From Gemmatimonadota bacterium (GTDB lineage: Bacteria > Gemmatimonadota > Gemmatimonadetes > Gemmatimonadales > Gemmatimonadaceae), in the NCBI GenBank assembly GCA_021324635.1, contig JAJPIS010000089.1, positions 1 to 41,486 of the forward strand: a stretch of 41,486 nucleotides of DNA, read 5' to 3'. Each line of letters begins with the position of its first letter. Within the stretch, counting starts at the first letter, position 1. Both the position numbers and the translations under genes were made by a program. Below, piece by piece: positions 34,879 to 41,486 of this stretch. The notes below the pieces were generated by a model. That model was not told where the DNA came from and did not search any database. It worked only from the letters and a program-made list of their open reading frames with translations.

Positions 34879-35223
34879 GTGACCTCGCCCTCGACGGCCC
34901 GCATGCCCGTGGTCCAGGGCACCGCGTCGCACGTCGGGAAATCCACGCTTGTCACGGCGTTGTGCCGGCTGTTCGCGCGGGAGGGACATCGGGTCGCACC
35001 CTGCAAGGCGCAGAACATGTCGCTCACCGCCGCGGTCACACCGGACGGCGGGGAGATCGGAGGCGCGCAGTACGTGCAGGCGGAGGCCGCTCGCTCGCGT
35101 TCCGCCCCCGCCGCACCCGCGCGTGACGGCAGCACCCACATGGGGCGGGTCGGCGACGCGATCGGCGGATTGACCGCGCGTCGAGGTCACGCCATGTTGA
35201 TCGTTTGCCGGTTTGCAATGTGA
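34879..35223 (+). pseudogene. cobQ: Truncated cobyric acid synthase (CobQ), N-terminal fragment
   Basis: From ATG 34903 (or GTG 34879) the frame gives about 64 residues that match CobQ closely: [20 protein letters not shown] with the P-loop [22 protein letters not shown] and [20 protein letters not shown] full CobQ has about 480-500 residues and would continue with the EPSVDMNPVLLKP region. Instead homology stops at about 35094, and 42 unrelated codons run to a stop at 35223. No other frame picks up the lost part, so this is a deletion or rearrangement, not a simple frameshift. A functional enzyme is excluded. Confidence 0.8.
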
Positions 35224-35236
35224 CGATGGAGAGCCT

Positions 35237-35578
35237 GTGGGAGCGATACGGACGGCCGGGCGGCCGACGTCGACGGCGGCGCTGCTCGAGGGGCTGCGGG
35301 CGCTGGACAACGATCGGCGTCTCCAGGTGCTCGAGTGGCTCAAGGATCCGACGGCCCATTTCCCGCCCCAGGTCGACGGTGACCTCGTCGACGACGGCGT
35401 GTGCGGGGTGTTGATTGCCGCGAAGCTCGGCGTCAGCCAGCCGACCGTGAGCGAGCACATGCGCGTGCTGGTCGCGGCCGGGCTGGTGGTGGCCACACGC
35501 ATCAAGCAGTGGACGTTCTACAAGCGGAACGAGCCGGCGATCGCCGCCTTCACGCGGGCCCTGCGCGACACCCTCTGA
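35237..35578 (+). CDS. ArsR-family winged-helix transcriptional regulator
   Basis: A 113-residue regulator from GTG 35237 (TTG at 35213 is an alternative; GGAGAG precedes the GTG). ALDNDRRLQVLEWL is the usual first helix, and the recognition region AAKLGVSQPTVSEHMRVLVA is typical of the family, with the wing at TRIKQWTFYKRNE. D-H-E-type metal sites are not evident: the single cysteine (VCGVL) is unlikely to be enough. The gene lies just after the broken cobQ and converges with the hydrolase-binding protein fusion. The target and inducer are unknown. Confidence 0.85.
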   Translation: MGAIRTAGRPTSTAALLEGLRALDNDRRLQVLEWLKDPTAHFPPQVDGDLVDDGVCGVLIAAKLGVSQPTVSEHMRVLVAAGLVVATRIKQWTFYKRNEPAIAAFTRALRDTL

Positions 35579-35580
35579 GT

Positions 35581-35593
35581 CGACCCCCGGTCG
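35581..35593. terminator. Possible small bidirectional hairpin
   Basis: CGACC and GGTCG arms around a 3-base loop lie in the 22-base gap between two convergent genes. With a 5-bp stem and no T-run, this is weak evidence for a terminator. Confidence 0.25.
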
Positions 35594-35600
35594 GTGCCTC

Positions 35601-37877
35601 TCACGGCGCCGGCTCGGCCGGGTCCGCGGCATAGCGCGCGATCGGGCGCCAGCCGTGAGGGCCGGCCCGGGCGATCACGAATGGCTTCCGCGACTCGCGA
35701 TCCGCGGTTCGCAGGATCGGCCCGAGCACGCCCGGGAGCGTCGTCCGTGAGGCGAGCGTGGCGCGAATCGCCTCGCGATCGGCGGCGACGGTCTCCGCCC
35801 TGCCCTGCACGCCGGCCGACTCCATCACCTCACGCAGCGCGAACATGATCTCCCAGGCCGCCGCGCTGTGGAGGTCCGCGACCCCCCCGGCTCGCTGGAT
35901 CGCCCTCGCGGCCGCCTGCGCGCTCACGGTCACGGTCGCGAACGACGTCGGCGCCACGATTCCGTCGGCGAGCGCACCGCACTCGGCGATCGTCTCGTCG
36001 CTCGCCGCGCTCGTGAGTCCGACGACGAGCGCCGGCCGGACGCCTTGCCGGCGCATCTCCCGGAGCACCCCGCACGTGGTGTGCGAGTGCGCGCTCAGCA
36101 CCACGATGTCGGACGCGGCGGCCCGCATCGCCGCGACCGGGTCGGCAAACAGCGTGTCATGGATCGACCAGGCGGAGGTGCCGACGAGCCGCAATCCTGC
36201 TGCCTCGGCTTCGGGCCGCATGATGTTGTCCCATGTCGTGTGCGAGTGGGCAAAATCGTGCTCTTCCCCGCCGAAGACGGTGTGCAGTGCGGGCTCGTGC
36301 CGTCGCACCCAGGTCCACAACGCCCGATACATGGCTCGCTCGTCGGGGGTGTTGCGGAACGACCAGCGAGACAGCCGCGCCAGACCGGCCTTCATCGCGC
36401 CGTCGGTGACGACCGGTATGCGCAATCCACCGGTGTCCGCCGTATCGCGCGCCAGGACGGCGTACAGCGACTCGGCCACGGACGAGCAGCTCGGCCCGAT
36501 CACGGCGAGCGCAGACGAGGCCGCGTCGGCGCGAAGCAACCCCTCGGCGGTCCGCACGTCGCATCGGCCGTCCTCGTAGCGCAACGCGACCGGAAGGGAT
36601 CGGCCGCCGGCGAGTCGGACGCCTCCGAGGCGATTGATGGAGTCGATCGCCGCGGTCAGCGCCGCCCGGCTGTTGATGCCGAACGAGCTGACCGGCCCCG
36701 AGAGGGCGCCGATCGCCGCGATCCGGATGCTATCGCCCGGCGCGGCCGTCGCCACGACCCGCGGCGTCCGGGCCGACAGAAACGCCGCCACCTCGTCGAA
36801 CAGCGCGCCGCGGTTCACCTCCAGGTGCATGACGTGGGTGGCGTGCGCGATCTTGACGTCCCGCTTGACGGGCGCCTGGCGCAAGGCATCCCACAGCCAG
36901 TGCGCATCGGCGTCGGTGGTCACGACGTCCCACTCGCCACGAACGATCAGGACCGGGGCCGTGATCTGCCCGGGATCGTACGCGAGGTGACCGCTCCATG
37001 CCTCCGCGATGTCGGCGCTCGGACCGTTCGGAATCTCGACGCTGGCCGGACGTCGGGACGCGCTGGACGAATCGGTCGCCAGGTAGGCGGGCCCCCACCG
37101 GGACAGGCCCGGGTCGGCGAGCACACGGGGCTGGCCGGCCGGCACGTAGTTGTCGAACCGCGATCGTTGATCCTCCTCCGTCACGAAGGTGTACGCCGGC
37201 AGCGACGCGTCGCGTGGCGGGCCGGCGCGCTGGGCGACGGGGCCGAAGTCGACGAGCCGGTCGATCGCGTCGGGGTGCCGAGTGGCGAACAGGCCTGCCG
37301 GAATCGTCCCCCACGAATGGGCGACGATCGAGACGCGGGGCACCCGCGCCCGCGCCTGGATGAACGCGACCACGGCCGCGATCTGCTCGGCGGCGACCGG
37401 CGCGCGCCCGAGCGGTGGGACGGCCATGGCATCGCCACGCATCGCCGGATAGCGGTCCGAGCCGCCGTAGCCGAGGAAGTCGAAGGCCCACACATCGAAG
37501 CCACGCCGCGCGAGATCGTCCATCCAGGACGAGCCGCCGAACCGGTACGCGAACGCGAGCGCGGACGGGAACGACGAGCCGTGCACGAACAGGATCGGCG
37601 ACCGGCGCTCGCCCGCACCGCGGCCGGCCGGCGACCGATGCCGGACGAGGACCCGCAGATCGAGCTGCGGCACGCGCACCCGAACCGTCTCCTCGTCCGG
37701 GTGTCCGCGCCCTGGTTGCGCGGCGACGGGCAGCGCGATCGACAGGCCGAGTGCCGCGAGACGCGCCGCGCGCACCGCCCGCACCCCTCGTGACGCCGCA
37801 GCCCGGGGCCGAGCGGCGGGCAGCCGAGCGCCGGGTCGGTGATGGCTGTCACCCATGTGCCGCGAGAACACTCTCAT
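35601..37877 (-). CDS. Exported alpha/beta hydrolase fused to a LIV-type periplasmic binding protein
   Basis: A 758-residue protein with two domains not normally joined. After an Arg-rich N-terminus and hydrophobic segment (about 38-54, ending PVAAQ), the alpha/beta hydrolase spans about 65-372: oxyanion-side ILFVHGSSF (95-103), FDFLGYGGSDR (132-142), nucleophile S188 in VAHSWG, D317 in VRGEWDVVT and H348 in HATHVMHLE complete a triad. From 384 a branched-chain-amino-acid-type binding domain starts (IRIAAIGALSGPVSSFG) and runs with AIDSINRLGGVRL, AVIGPSCSSVAES, IPVVTDGAM, DIVVLSAHS and AALVVGLTS-type blocks to about 745. There is no stop between the halves. It is presumably periplasmic. It is divergent from an ArsR-type gene. 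Confidence 0.88.
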   Translation of the reverse strand: MRVFSRHMGDSHHRPGARLPAARPRAAASRGVRAVRAARLAALGLSIALPVAAQPGRGHPDEETVRVRVPQLDLRVLVRHRSPAGRGAGERRSPILFVHGSSFPSALAFAYRFGGSSWMDDLARRGFDVWAFDFLGYGGSDRYPAMRGDAMAVPPLGRAPVAAEQIAAVVAFIQARARVPRVSIVAHSWGTIPAGLFATRHPDAIDRLVDFGPVAQRAGPPRDASLPAYTFVTEEDQRSRFDNYVPAGQPRVLADPGLSRWGPAYLATDSSSASRRPASVEIPNGPSADIAEAWSGHLAYDPGQITAPVLIVRGEWDVVTTDADAHWLWDALRQAPVKRDVKIAHATHVMHLEVNRGALFDEVAAFLSARTPRVVATAAPGDSIRIAAIGALSGPVSSFGINSRAALTAAIDSINRLGGVRLAGGRSLPVALRYEDGRCDVRTAEGLLRADAASSALAVIGPSCSSVAESLYAVLARDTADTGGLRIPVVTDGAMKAGLARLSRWSFRNTPDERAMYRALWTWVRRHEPALHTVFGGEEHDFAHSHTTWDNIMRPEAEAAGLRLVGTSAWSIHDTLFADPVAAMRAAASDIVVLSAHSHTTCGVLREMRRQGVRPALVVGLTSAASDETIAECGALADGIVAPTSFATVTVSAQAAARAIQRAGGVADLHSAAAWEIMFALREVMESAGVQGRAETVAADREAIRATLASRTTLPGVLGPILRTADRESRKPFVIARAGPHGWRPIARYAADPAEPAP

Positions 37878-37912
37878 CGGTTGTGCTGCTCCTCGCTCGC
37901 TGAGTTGGACCG

Positions 37913-37942
37913 TTGCTGCACCCCATGTGCGCGTGGTATCCT
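37913..37942 (+). promoter_or_regulatory. Promoter of the ArsR-type gene at 37974
   Basis: TTGCTG (37913-37918) and TATCCT (37937-37942) are separated by 18 bases, a good sigma-70-like pair for this GC-rich genome. A start near 37949 would give a leader of about 25 bases containing AGGA (37962-37965) before the ATG at 37974. Confidence 0.6.
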
Positions 37943-37947
37943 ACCAC
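37933..37947. promoter_or_regulatory. Perfect palindrome over the -10 box, probable operator
   Basis: GTGGTA-TCC-TACCAC is a perfect inverted repeat that covers the TATCCT -10 of the ArsR-type gene. On the minus strand the same site reads TAGGAT, a possible -10 for the fusion gene. A dimeric winged-helix protein bound here would block both. The obvious candidate is the ArsR-type protein itself. Confidence 0.6.
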
Positions 37948-37973
37948 CGGGACATTTCACGACAGGATGAACT

Positions 37974-38735
37974 ATGTTCGACACTTCCGACCCCGACCCC
38001 GACCCCGACCCCGCGCGGGCGACGGACGGGCCGCTCGCGGACGCCGATGTGACGCCCGTCGCGGCACTCCTCGCCCATCCGGCGCGGGCCGCGATGCTGT
38101 GGGCATTGAGCGACGGACGGGCCCTGCCCGCCGGTGATCTGGCGCGCGCGGCCCGCGTGGTCCCGTCCAGCGCGAGCGCACACCTCGCGAAGCTGGTCGC
38201 CGGCGGTCTCGTGGCCGCGGAGCGGCACGGACGCCATCGGTACTTCCGCTCCGCGGATCCTCGGCTGACGGCTGCGCTCGAGGCGTTGGCGGCCGTGTCG
38301 CCGCCGGCGCCCGCGCGGGACCCCAAGGACGCGCACGCGGCGCGGGAGATTCGGCTCGCGCGGACGTGTTACGACCATCTGGCCGGCTGGCTGGGCGTGC
38401 AGGTCGCGGACGCCCTCGCGGGCAGCCGCCTACTCGCGCTCCATGATGGCGAGTACGCGCTGACGCCGCACGCCGGTGCGGGCCTGGCCGCGATCGGCAT
38501 CGACCTCGAACGAGTCGCGGCGACCGCCGGGAGGACCCGCCGACCGCTCGTTCGCGCGTGCCTGGATTGGAGCGAGCGGCGCTATCACGTCGCGGGGGCG
38601 CTGGGGGCGGCGCTCGTCGATCGCGCGCTCGCGGCCGGATGGGTCGAGCGGAGACCCTCGAGCCGGGCCCTCAAAGTCACGGAGTCGGGCCGGCGCGCCT
38701 TTCGCCGCCACTTCGCGATCGTTCTCTTCGGCTAG
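37974..38735 (+). CDS. ArsR-type winged-helix regulator with C-terminal extension
   Basis: A 253-residue regulator, long for ArsR proteins (about 100-120 for the minimal form) but usual for a subgroup with an extra C-terminal domain. The winged helix spans about 26-95 (ALLAHPARAAMLWAL, SSASAHLAKLVAGGLV, RHGRHRYFR). The rest (about 115-253) begins with REIRLARTCYDHLAGWLGVQ, which recurs in this subgroup and contains one cysteine pair region, and may bind an effector. An Asp-Pro repeat (residues 6-13) precedes the domain. AGGA lies 8 bases before the ATG. It is divergent from the hydrolase-binding protein fusion and probably regulates it and itself through the palindrome at 37933. Confidence 0.85.
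   Translation: MFDTSDPDPDPDPARATDGPLADADVTPVAALLAHPARAAMLWALSDGRALPAGDLARAARVVPSSASAHLAKLVAGGLVAAERHGRHRYFRSADPRLTAALEALAAVSPPAPARDPKDAHAAREIRLARTCYDHLAGWLGVQVADALAGSRLLALHDGEYALTPHAGAGLAAIGIDLERVAATAGRTRRPLVRACLDWSERRYHVAGALGAALVDRALAAGWVERRPSSRALKVTESGRRAFRRHFAIVLFG
37989..38012 (+). repeat. Hexanucleotide repeat encoding Asp-Pro
   Basis: Four tandem GACCCC units near the 5' end of the ArsR-type gene encode four Asp-Pro pairs. Copy changes would keep the frame. It is likely a disordered N-terminal spacer. Confidence 0.85.
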
Positions 38736-38781
38736 CCCCGGGTCAGGCGGGGACCACCGGCCCGGCCGCGGCGCTCTCGCG

Positions 38782-39879
38782 CTACGAGCGTCCCTTCAAC
38801 CGCGCGCTCAGCTCGGTCACGGCGGCGGCCGGCGTCCAGGCGGCCATGCCGGCCGTCCAGACCAGCGTGGAGGGCGTGAGCGACTGTGCGAGCGTCGCCT
38901 CGTCGACCGGCCCGCGCCGCTCGCGTCCTTCCACGTAGTACCACGCCGCGATCGGGAGCGGCGGTGGCTCCGCCCCTGCGGACGCTGCGCCGGCCGGCGG
39001 GGCGAGCGCCGGGGCGGGTGCCGTCGCGAGGGCCGGGCCGGCGGCGCGCTGGCCGAGGGCCGCGCCGACGCCGAGGCCGACGACGGCGGCGGCTCCGCCA
39101 CCCGGGTTTCGGGCCGCATCGCGGACCGCGTCGGCGCTCTGGAGGCGCGCGTACCGGTCGAGGTCACCGATGACGTTGAGGCGGGACTTCTGATCGAGGG
39201 TCGCCTCCACCTCGGGCGGGAGGGAGACGTTCTCGATCACCAACTGCGTGATCGACAGGCCGTACTGGCGGAACTGGTCGGCGACGGCCTCCTGCACCCG
39301 CGCCCCGACCTCGGCGTATTTCGCCGCCAGCTCGTACACCGAGATGGCGGAATCGGCCAGGGCACTGCTCACCCGGGCCACGACCATGTCGCGCAATTGC
39401 TCGGCGACCTGATCGACGACGAACGCCGCCGACGCCCCGAGCAGCTCTTGGACGAAGCGGCGCGCGTCGGTCACCCGCACGGCGTAGGTGCCGTAGGCGC
39501 GCAGCCGGATCGGGCCGAGCTCGGGATCGCGGAGGATGACGGGGTTCGCGGTCCCCCACTTCCGGCCCACGAACTGCTTCGTGCTCAGAAAGATCACATC
39601 GGCCTTGAACGGGCTCGAGAACCCGTACTTCCAGCCGCGGAGGCTCGACAGGAGGGGCACGTTCGCCGTCGTGAGCTCGAAGCGGCCCGGCTGGAAGACG
39701 TCGGCGACCGTCCCCTGGTCGACGAGCATCGCCATCTGCCCGGGCCGCACGATCAGCTGCGCGCCGTTCTTGATCTCGTTCTGGGGTCGGGCGAAACGCC
39801 AGGCCATCGCATCGTCGGATTCGTCGCTCCATTCGATGATGTCGACCAGCTCACCGGCGAGAAGCTCACGCAAGCTCAT
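38782..39879 (-). CDS. SPFH-domain protein with C-terminal GYF-like domain
   Basis: A 365-residue protein of the bacterial SPFH (stomatin/prohibitin-like, YdjI-type 'virion core') group. The SPFH fold spans about 38-235: QLIVRPGQMAMLVDQGTVAD, ELTTANVPLLSSL, GTYAVRVTDARRFVQELLG and the long helical stretch to YGLSITQLVIENVSLPPEV. A Gly/Ala/Pro-rich spacer (about 258-308) leads to a GYF_2-like domain (about 312-352: AWYYVEGRERRGPVDEATLAQ, then WTAGMAAW). No membrane helix is seen. It is a likely scaffold protein. The ribosome binding site CGGAG lies 7 bases before the ATG. It follows the zinc-ribbon gene by 19 bases, so the two are probably cotranscribed. Confidence 0.9.
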   Translation of the reverse strand: MSLRELLAGELVDIIEWSDESDDAMAWRFARPQNEIKNGAQLIVRPGQMAMLVDQGTVADVFQPGRFELTTANVPLLSSLRGWKYGFSSPFKADVIFLSTKQFVGRKWGTANPVILRDPELGPIRLRAYGTYAVRVTDARRFVQELLGASAAFVVDQVAEQLRDMVVARVSSALADSAISVYELAAKYAEVGARVQEAVADQFRQYGLSITQLVIENVSLPPEVEATLDQKSRLNVIGDLDRYARLQSADAVRDAARNPGGGAAAVVGLGVGAALGQRAAGPALATAPAPALAPPAGAASAGAEPPPLPIAAWYYVEGRERRGPVDEATLAQSLTPSTLVWTAGMAAWTPAAAVTELSARLKGRS

Positions 39880-39898
39880 GACGGGCTCCGGACAGGGC

Positions 39899-40621
39899 TC
39901 AGGAGAGGAGGGCGTTCAGGAAGAACTTGAGCGGTGACAGCGCGCCGGAGAGCGAATCGTTCCCCGCATCGAGGCGCACGACGATGTTGGTGGCTGCCCG
40001 CGGGTCGAGCGCCGGATCCCCCACGAAATCCGTCGGGCCGTGGCCGGCGGCGGCGTGCGGCTGCTGGAGGCCGCCTCGCGCCACGAACGCGAGCGTCTCG
40101 CGGAGCTGGTCGCCCTCGAACCACACACCGTGCCCCTTGCAGACGTCGACCACGATCCCCGATGTCCGCCCGAAGTTCACGCGGTTCATCGTCTTGTTGC
40201 ACACGCAGCAGCGCACGTAGCGCACCCTGGGCGCCGGGGATGACGGCGCGGGGGCGCCTCCGGACGCACCGACGATCGAGGTCAGGGCGCCGGTCGCCTC
40301 GCGATCGGCGCACAGCTGGGCGAACGCATCCGGCGCGACCCACGCGCTGCCGCACTGCGTGCACGAGTGCAGCGACGTCTGCCCGACGCGCACGCTCGGC
40401 ATGTCGCCGCCGCATCCGGGACATCGGAGCGCGGCTCCGCTCTCGACCGTGACGGCGCCGGCCTTGGCGCCGCAGTGGGGGCAGAATTGCGCGCCGGCGA
40501 ACATCGATCCGAGGCACGCCGTGCAGGCGACGGTGGCGAGCCGGGAGCCGCAGTAGACACACCGGGTCGTGTCGGGCGAGCACGGCGCGCCGCAACTCGG
40601 GCAGTTCAGCGACTCAGGCAT
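39899..40621 (-). CDS. Multi-zinc-ribbon protein (TFIIB-type zinc-binding repeats)
   Basis: A 240-residue protein with Cys-x2-Cys knuckles at 7/10, 21/24, 33/36, 47/50, 67/70, 87/90 and 138/141 (approximate), plus a final C161-H164 site. The segments CPGCGGDM...SCTQCGSAWVAP and CCVCNKTM...VCKGHGVWFEG look like zf-TFIIB-type ribbons, where the second half normally reads CxxCxGxWxD. The C-terminal about 65 residues are hydrophobic-poor and unrecognised. ATG at 40621 is chosen because the zinc ribbons start at once; the frame continues to 40666. Upstream of and probably cotranscribed with the SPFH gene, so a shared scaffold or stress role is likely (inference). Confidence 0.87.
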   Translation of the reverse strand: MPESLNCPSCGAPCSPDTTRCVYCGSRLATVACTACLGSMFAGAQFCPHCGAKAGAVTVESGAALRCPGCGGDMPSVRVGQTSLHSCTQCGSAWVAPDAFAQLCADREATGALTSIVGASGGAPAPSSPAPRVRYVRCCVCNKTMNRVNFGRTSGIVVDVCKGHGVWFEGDQLRETLAFVARGGLQQPHAAAGHGPTDFVGDPALDPRAATNIVVRLDAGNDSLSGALSPLKFFLNALLS

Positions 40622-40995
40622 GGGCGTCCACGCTGCACGAGGACGACCTCGGGCCGCCACCGGCAACCCCGTCGGATCGCCGGCGGCGGCCTTACCCGGC
40701 CGTCCCCGGCGTGGAGGGCGTCGAGCGCGCGCGTCATGGTGCCGGCCGGCGCAGGTGTGCGGGCCGCCCTGGGCCCGCGGTCAGCGGTGTTCCTGGAGGC
40801 GCTGCGTTACTTCCTCGCCCGCCCGGCCACCACCGAGGACGTTCCGCTGGTCCTCGGGTTCCGGCTCGGGTTCTAGGCGCCGGCAGCGCTCGCGAGCTCG
40901 CGGCACCGGCCCGCAGGCCGGGACCGCGGCCGTCCTCTTGACGCCGGCGCCGTCCCGACGTATATAACTATTCGGTTAACTAACCTAGTAGTTAT
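40622..40995. other. 374-base region without a secure gene
   Basis: Between the zinc-ribbon gene (minus) and the ArsR-type gene (plus). One short frame, ATG 40736 to 40876 (46 codons, ending VLGFRLGF), has no recognisable family or ribosome binding site; I leave it as unproven. The last about 60 bases hold the promoter and operator of the ArsR-type gene. Confidence 0.55.
40938..40968 (+). promoter_or_regulatory. Promoter of the ArsR-type gene at 40996
   Basis: TTGACG (40938-40943) with TATATA 17 bases on (40961-40966) or TATAAC at 19 bases (40963-40968). It is the strongest sigma-70-like promoter in the window. Transcription would begin about 20-25 bases before the ATG. There is no ribosome binding site. 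Confidence 0.65.
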
Positions 40996-40997
40996 AT
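40962..40997. promoter_or_regulatory. Nested palindromic operator reaching the start codon
   Basis: Outer arms ATATAACTA (40962-40970) and TAGTTATAT (40989-40997) are exact reverse complements, and inside them GGTTA (40974-40978) pairs with TAACC (40981-40985). The AT-rich block is unlike its surroundings, covers the -10 box and the transcription start, and its last bases are the AT of the ATG. It is the expected size and place for a self-regulating ArsR operator. Confidence 0.72.
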
Positions 40998-41349
40998 GCC
41001 ACCCGACGCCCTTTCCCGGACCTTCGCCGCGCTCGCCGACCCCACGCGGCGGGCGATCCTGGCGCGCCTGGCGGGTGGCGATTGCACCGTGGGTGAGCTC
41101 GCCAAGCCGTTCGCCATGAGCGGCCCCGCGGTCTCGAAGCACCTGAGGGTGCTCGAGCGCGCAGGGCTGGTCGCCCGCGGGCGCCACGCGCAGTGGCGGC
41201 CCTGCCGCCTCCAGGCGGCGCCGATCAGGACCGTGGCCGAGTGGGCGGCCGATTACCGCCCGTTCTGGGACGCGAGCTACGCGCGTCTCGACGCGTATCT
41301 CACCCGACTCATGTCGGAGACGCCCACGCCGGAGACGCCGGAGCGATGA
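40996..41349 (+). CDS. ArsR-family transcriptional regulator (SRPBCC-associated subgroup)
   Basis: A 117-residue winged-helix repressor. LADPTRRAILARLAGG (about 13-28) and TVGELAKPFAMSGPAVSKHL (about 31-50), followed by LERAGLVARGRHAQWRPC, are typical of the subgroup usually encoded next to an SRPBCC/AHSA1-domain gene. No metal-binding cysteine motif ELCVCDL is present, so the effector is not likely to be arsenic or zinc. The ATG is formed by the edge of the operator, and the stop overlaps the next start as ATGA. It is probably autoregulated. Confidence 0.9.
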   Translation: MPPDALSRTFAALADPTRRAILARLAGGDCTVGELAKPFAMSGPAVSKHLRVLERAGLVARGRHAQWRPCRLQAAPIRTVAEWAADYRPFWDASYARLDAYLTRLMSETPTPETPER

Positions 41350-41486
41350 CCTCACCTTCTGCCGGCTCCTCCGGCTCCTCCGCATCCCCTGGTGCGCCCG
41401 CCCCCCCCGCCCCACCCCGGCCCGCCCCGCTCCCCCCCCCCCCCGCCGCCCACCCGCCCCGCCCCCCGCCACGCGACCCCCCCGTA
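41346..41486 (+). CDS. Start of an unidentified gene cut by the window end
   Basis: The ATG overlaps the ArsR-type stop as ATGA and the frame stays open for 47 codons to the end. The first residues (MTSPSAGSSGSSASPG) are a plausible flexible start; then the sequence becomes almost all C, giving a Pro-rich string. By analogy with the regulator's subgroup it could encode an SRPBCC/AHSA1 protein, but nothing in the visible part proves this. The C-rich part may be a sequencing or assembly error. Confidence 0.35.
   Translation, partial: MTSPSAGSSGSSASPGAPAPPAPPRPAPLPPPPAAHPPRPPPRDPPV

Noticed and set aside
35868-37793. 641-codon open frame on the plus strand inside the hydrolase-binding protein fusion
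   Set aside because: Antisense shadow; translation is Arg/Gly/Asp-rich with no motif.
40736-40876. 46-codon ORF before the right-end ArsR-type gene
   Set aside because: No ribosome binding site, no family, and composition like the surrounding non-coding DNA. Kept only as a note in the intergenic entry.

Overview
The window is a very GC-rich bacterial segment (41.5 kb, about 33 genes that I call real, no rRNA, tRNA, CRISPR array, phage or insertion sequence seen). Gene ends commonly overlap as ATGA or GTGA, GTG starts are frequent, and long antisense shadow ORFs are everywhere, as expected at this base composition. The mix of genes (CgeB-type glycosyltransferases, Tat-exported Gfo/Idh oxidoreductase with a DUF1080 protein, LytS-type kinase, SPFH-GYF protein, PIG-L deacetylase) suggests a soil or sediment bacterium of a group such as Gemmatimonadota, Acidobacteriota or Rokubacteria. 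This assignment is inference from gene content. Both ends are low-complexity (31-bp tandem repeats on the left, a C-rich run on the right), which looks like a metagenomic contig ending where assembly failed.

Layout. 1-2693: tandem repeats, then a KdpE-like response regulator and a short KdpD-like sensor kinase on the minus strand. 2888-8194 (plus): membrane-anchored SDR, ferritin-like protein, small membrane protein, then a fused two-domain NitT/TauT-type ABC permease and its ATPase, with no substrate-binding protein. 8178-27792: the main locus, a divergent glycan-assembly cluster of 17 genes. Ten genes run leftward (18936 to 8178): two sugar epimerases, a zinc alcohol dehydrogenase, a Gfo/Idh oxidoreductase, a GT4, three CgeB-type glycosyltransferases, a DUF1698-type methyltransferase and a glycosidase. 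Seven run rightward (19270 to 27792): a full-length ABC exporter, a fourth CgeB-type glycosyltransferase, a sugar nucleotidyltransferase, a PIG-L deacetylase, a GT4-GNAT fusion and two methyltransferases.

The cluster is coherent. The nucleotidyltransferase, epimerases and oxidoreductases would make modified nucleotide sugars; six glycosyltransferase domains would assemble them; PIG-L, GNAT and methyltransferase activities would decorate them; and the ABC exporter would move the product across the membrane. There is no Wzx, Wzy or initiating phosphoglycosyl transferase in view, so the product is more likely a defined oligosaccharide or glycolipid than a long polymer. The glycosidase appears to be circularly permuted: its N-terminus starts at the strand carrying the acid/base glutamate, and the strands that normally come first are at its C-terminus.

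To the right, 27851-32822 (minus) holds an exported Gfo/Idh oxidoreductase, a DUF1080 protein, an aminotransferase and a LytS-type kinase. 33022-35223 is a damaged cobalamin island: an intact cobB between a CobO-like fragment and a cobQ cut after about 64 codons. 35601-37877 encodes an exported fusion of an alpha/beta hydrolase with a branched-chain-amino-acid-type binding protein, divergent from an ArsR-type regulator gene with a palindrome over its -10 box. The right end has an SPFH-GYF protein, a multi-zinc-ribbon protein, and an ArsR-type gene with a nested palindromic operator running into its start codon, followed by a gene cut by the contig end.
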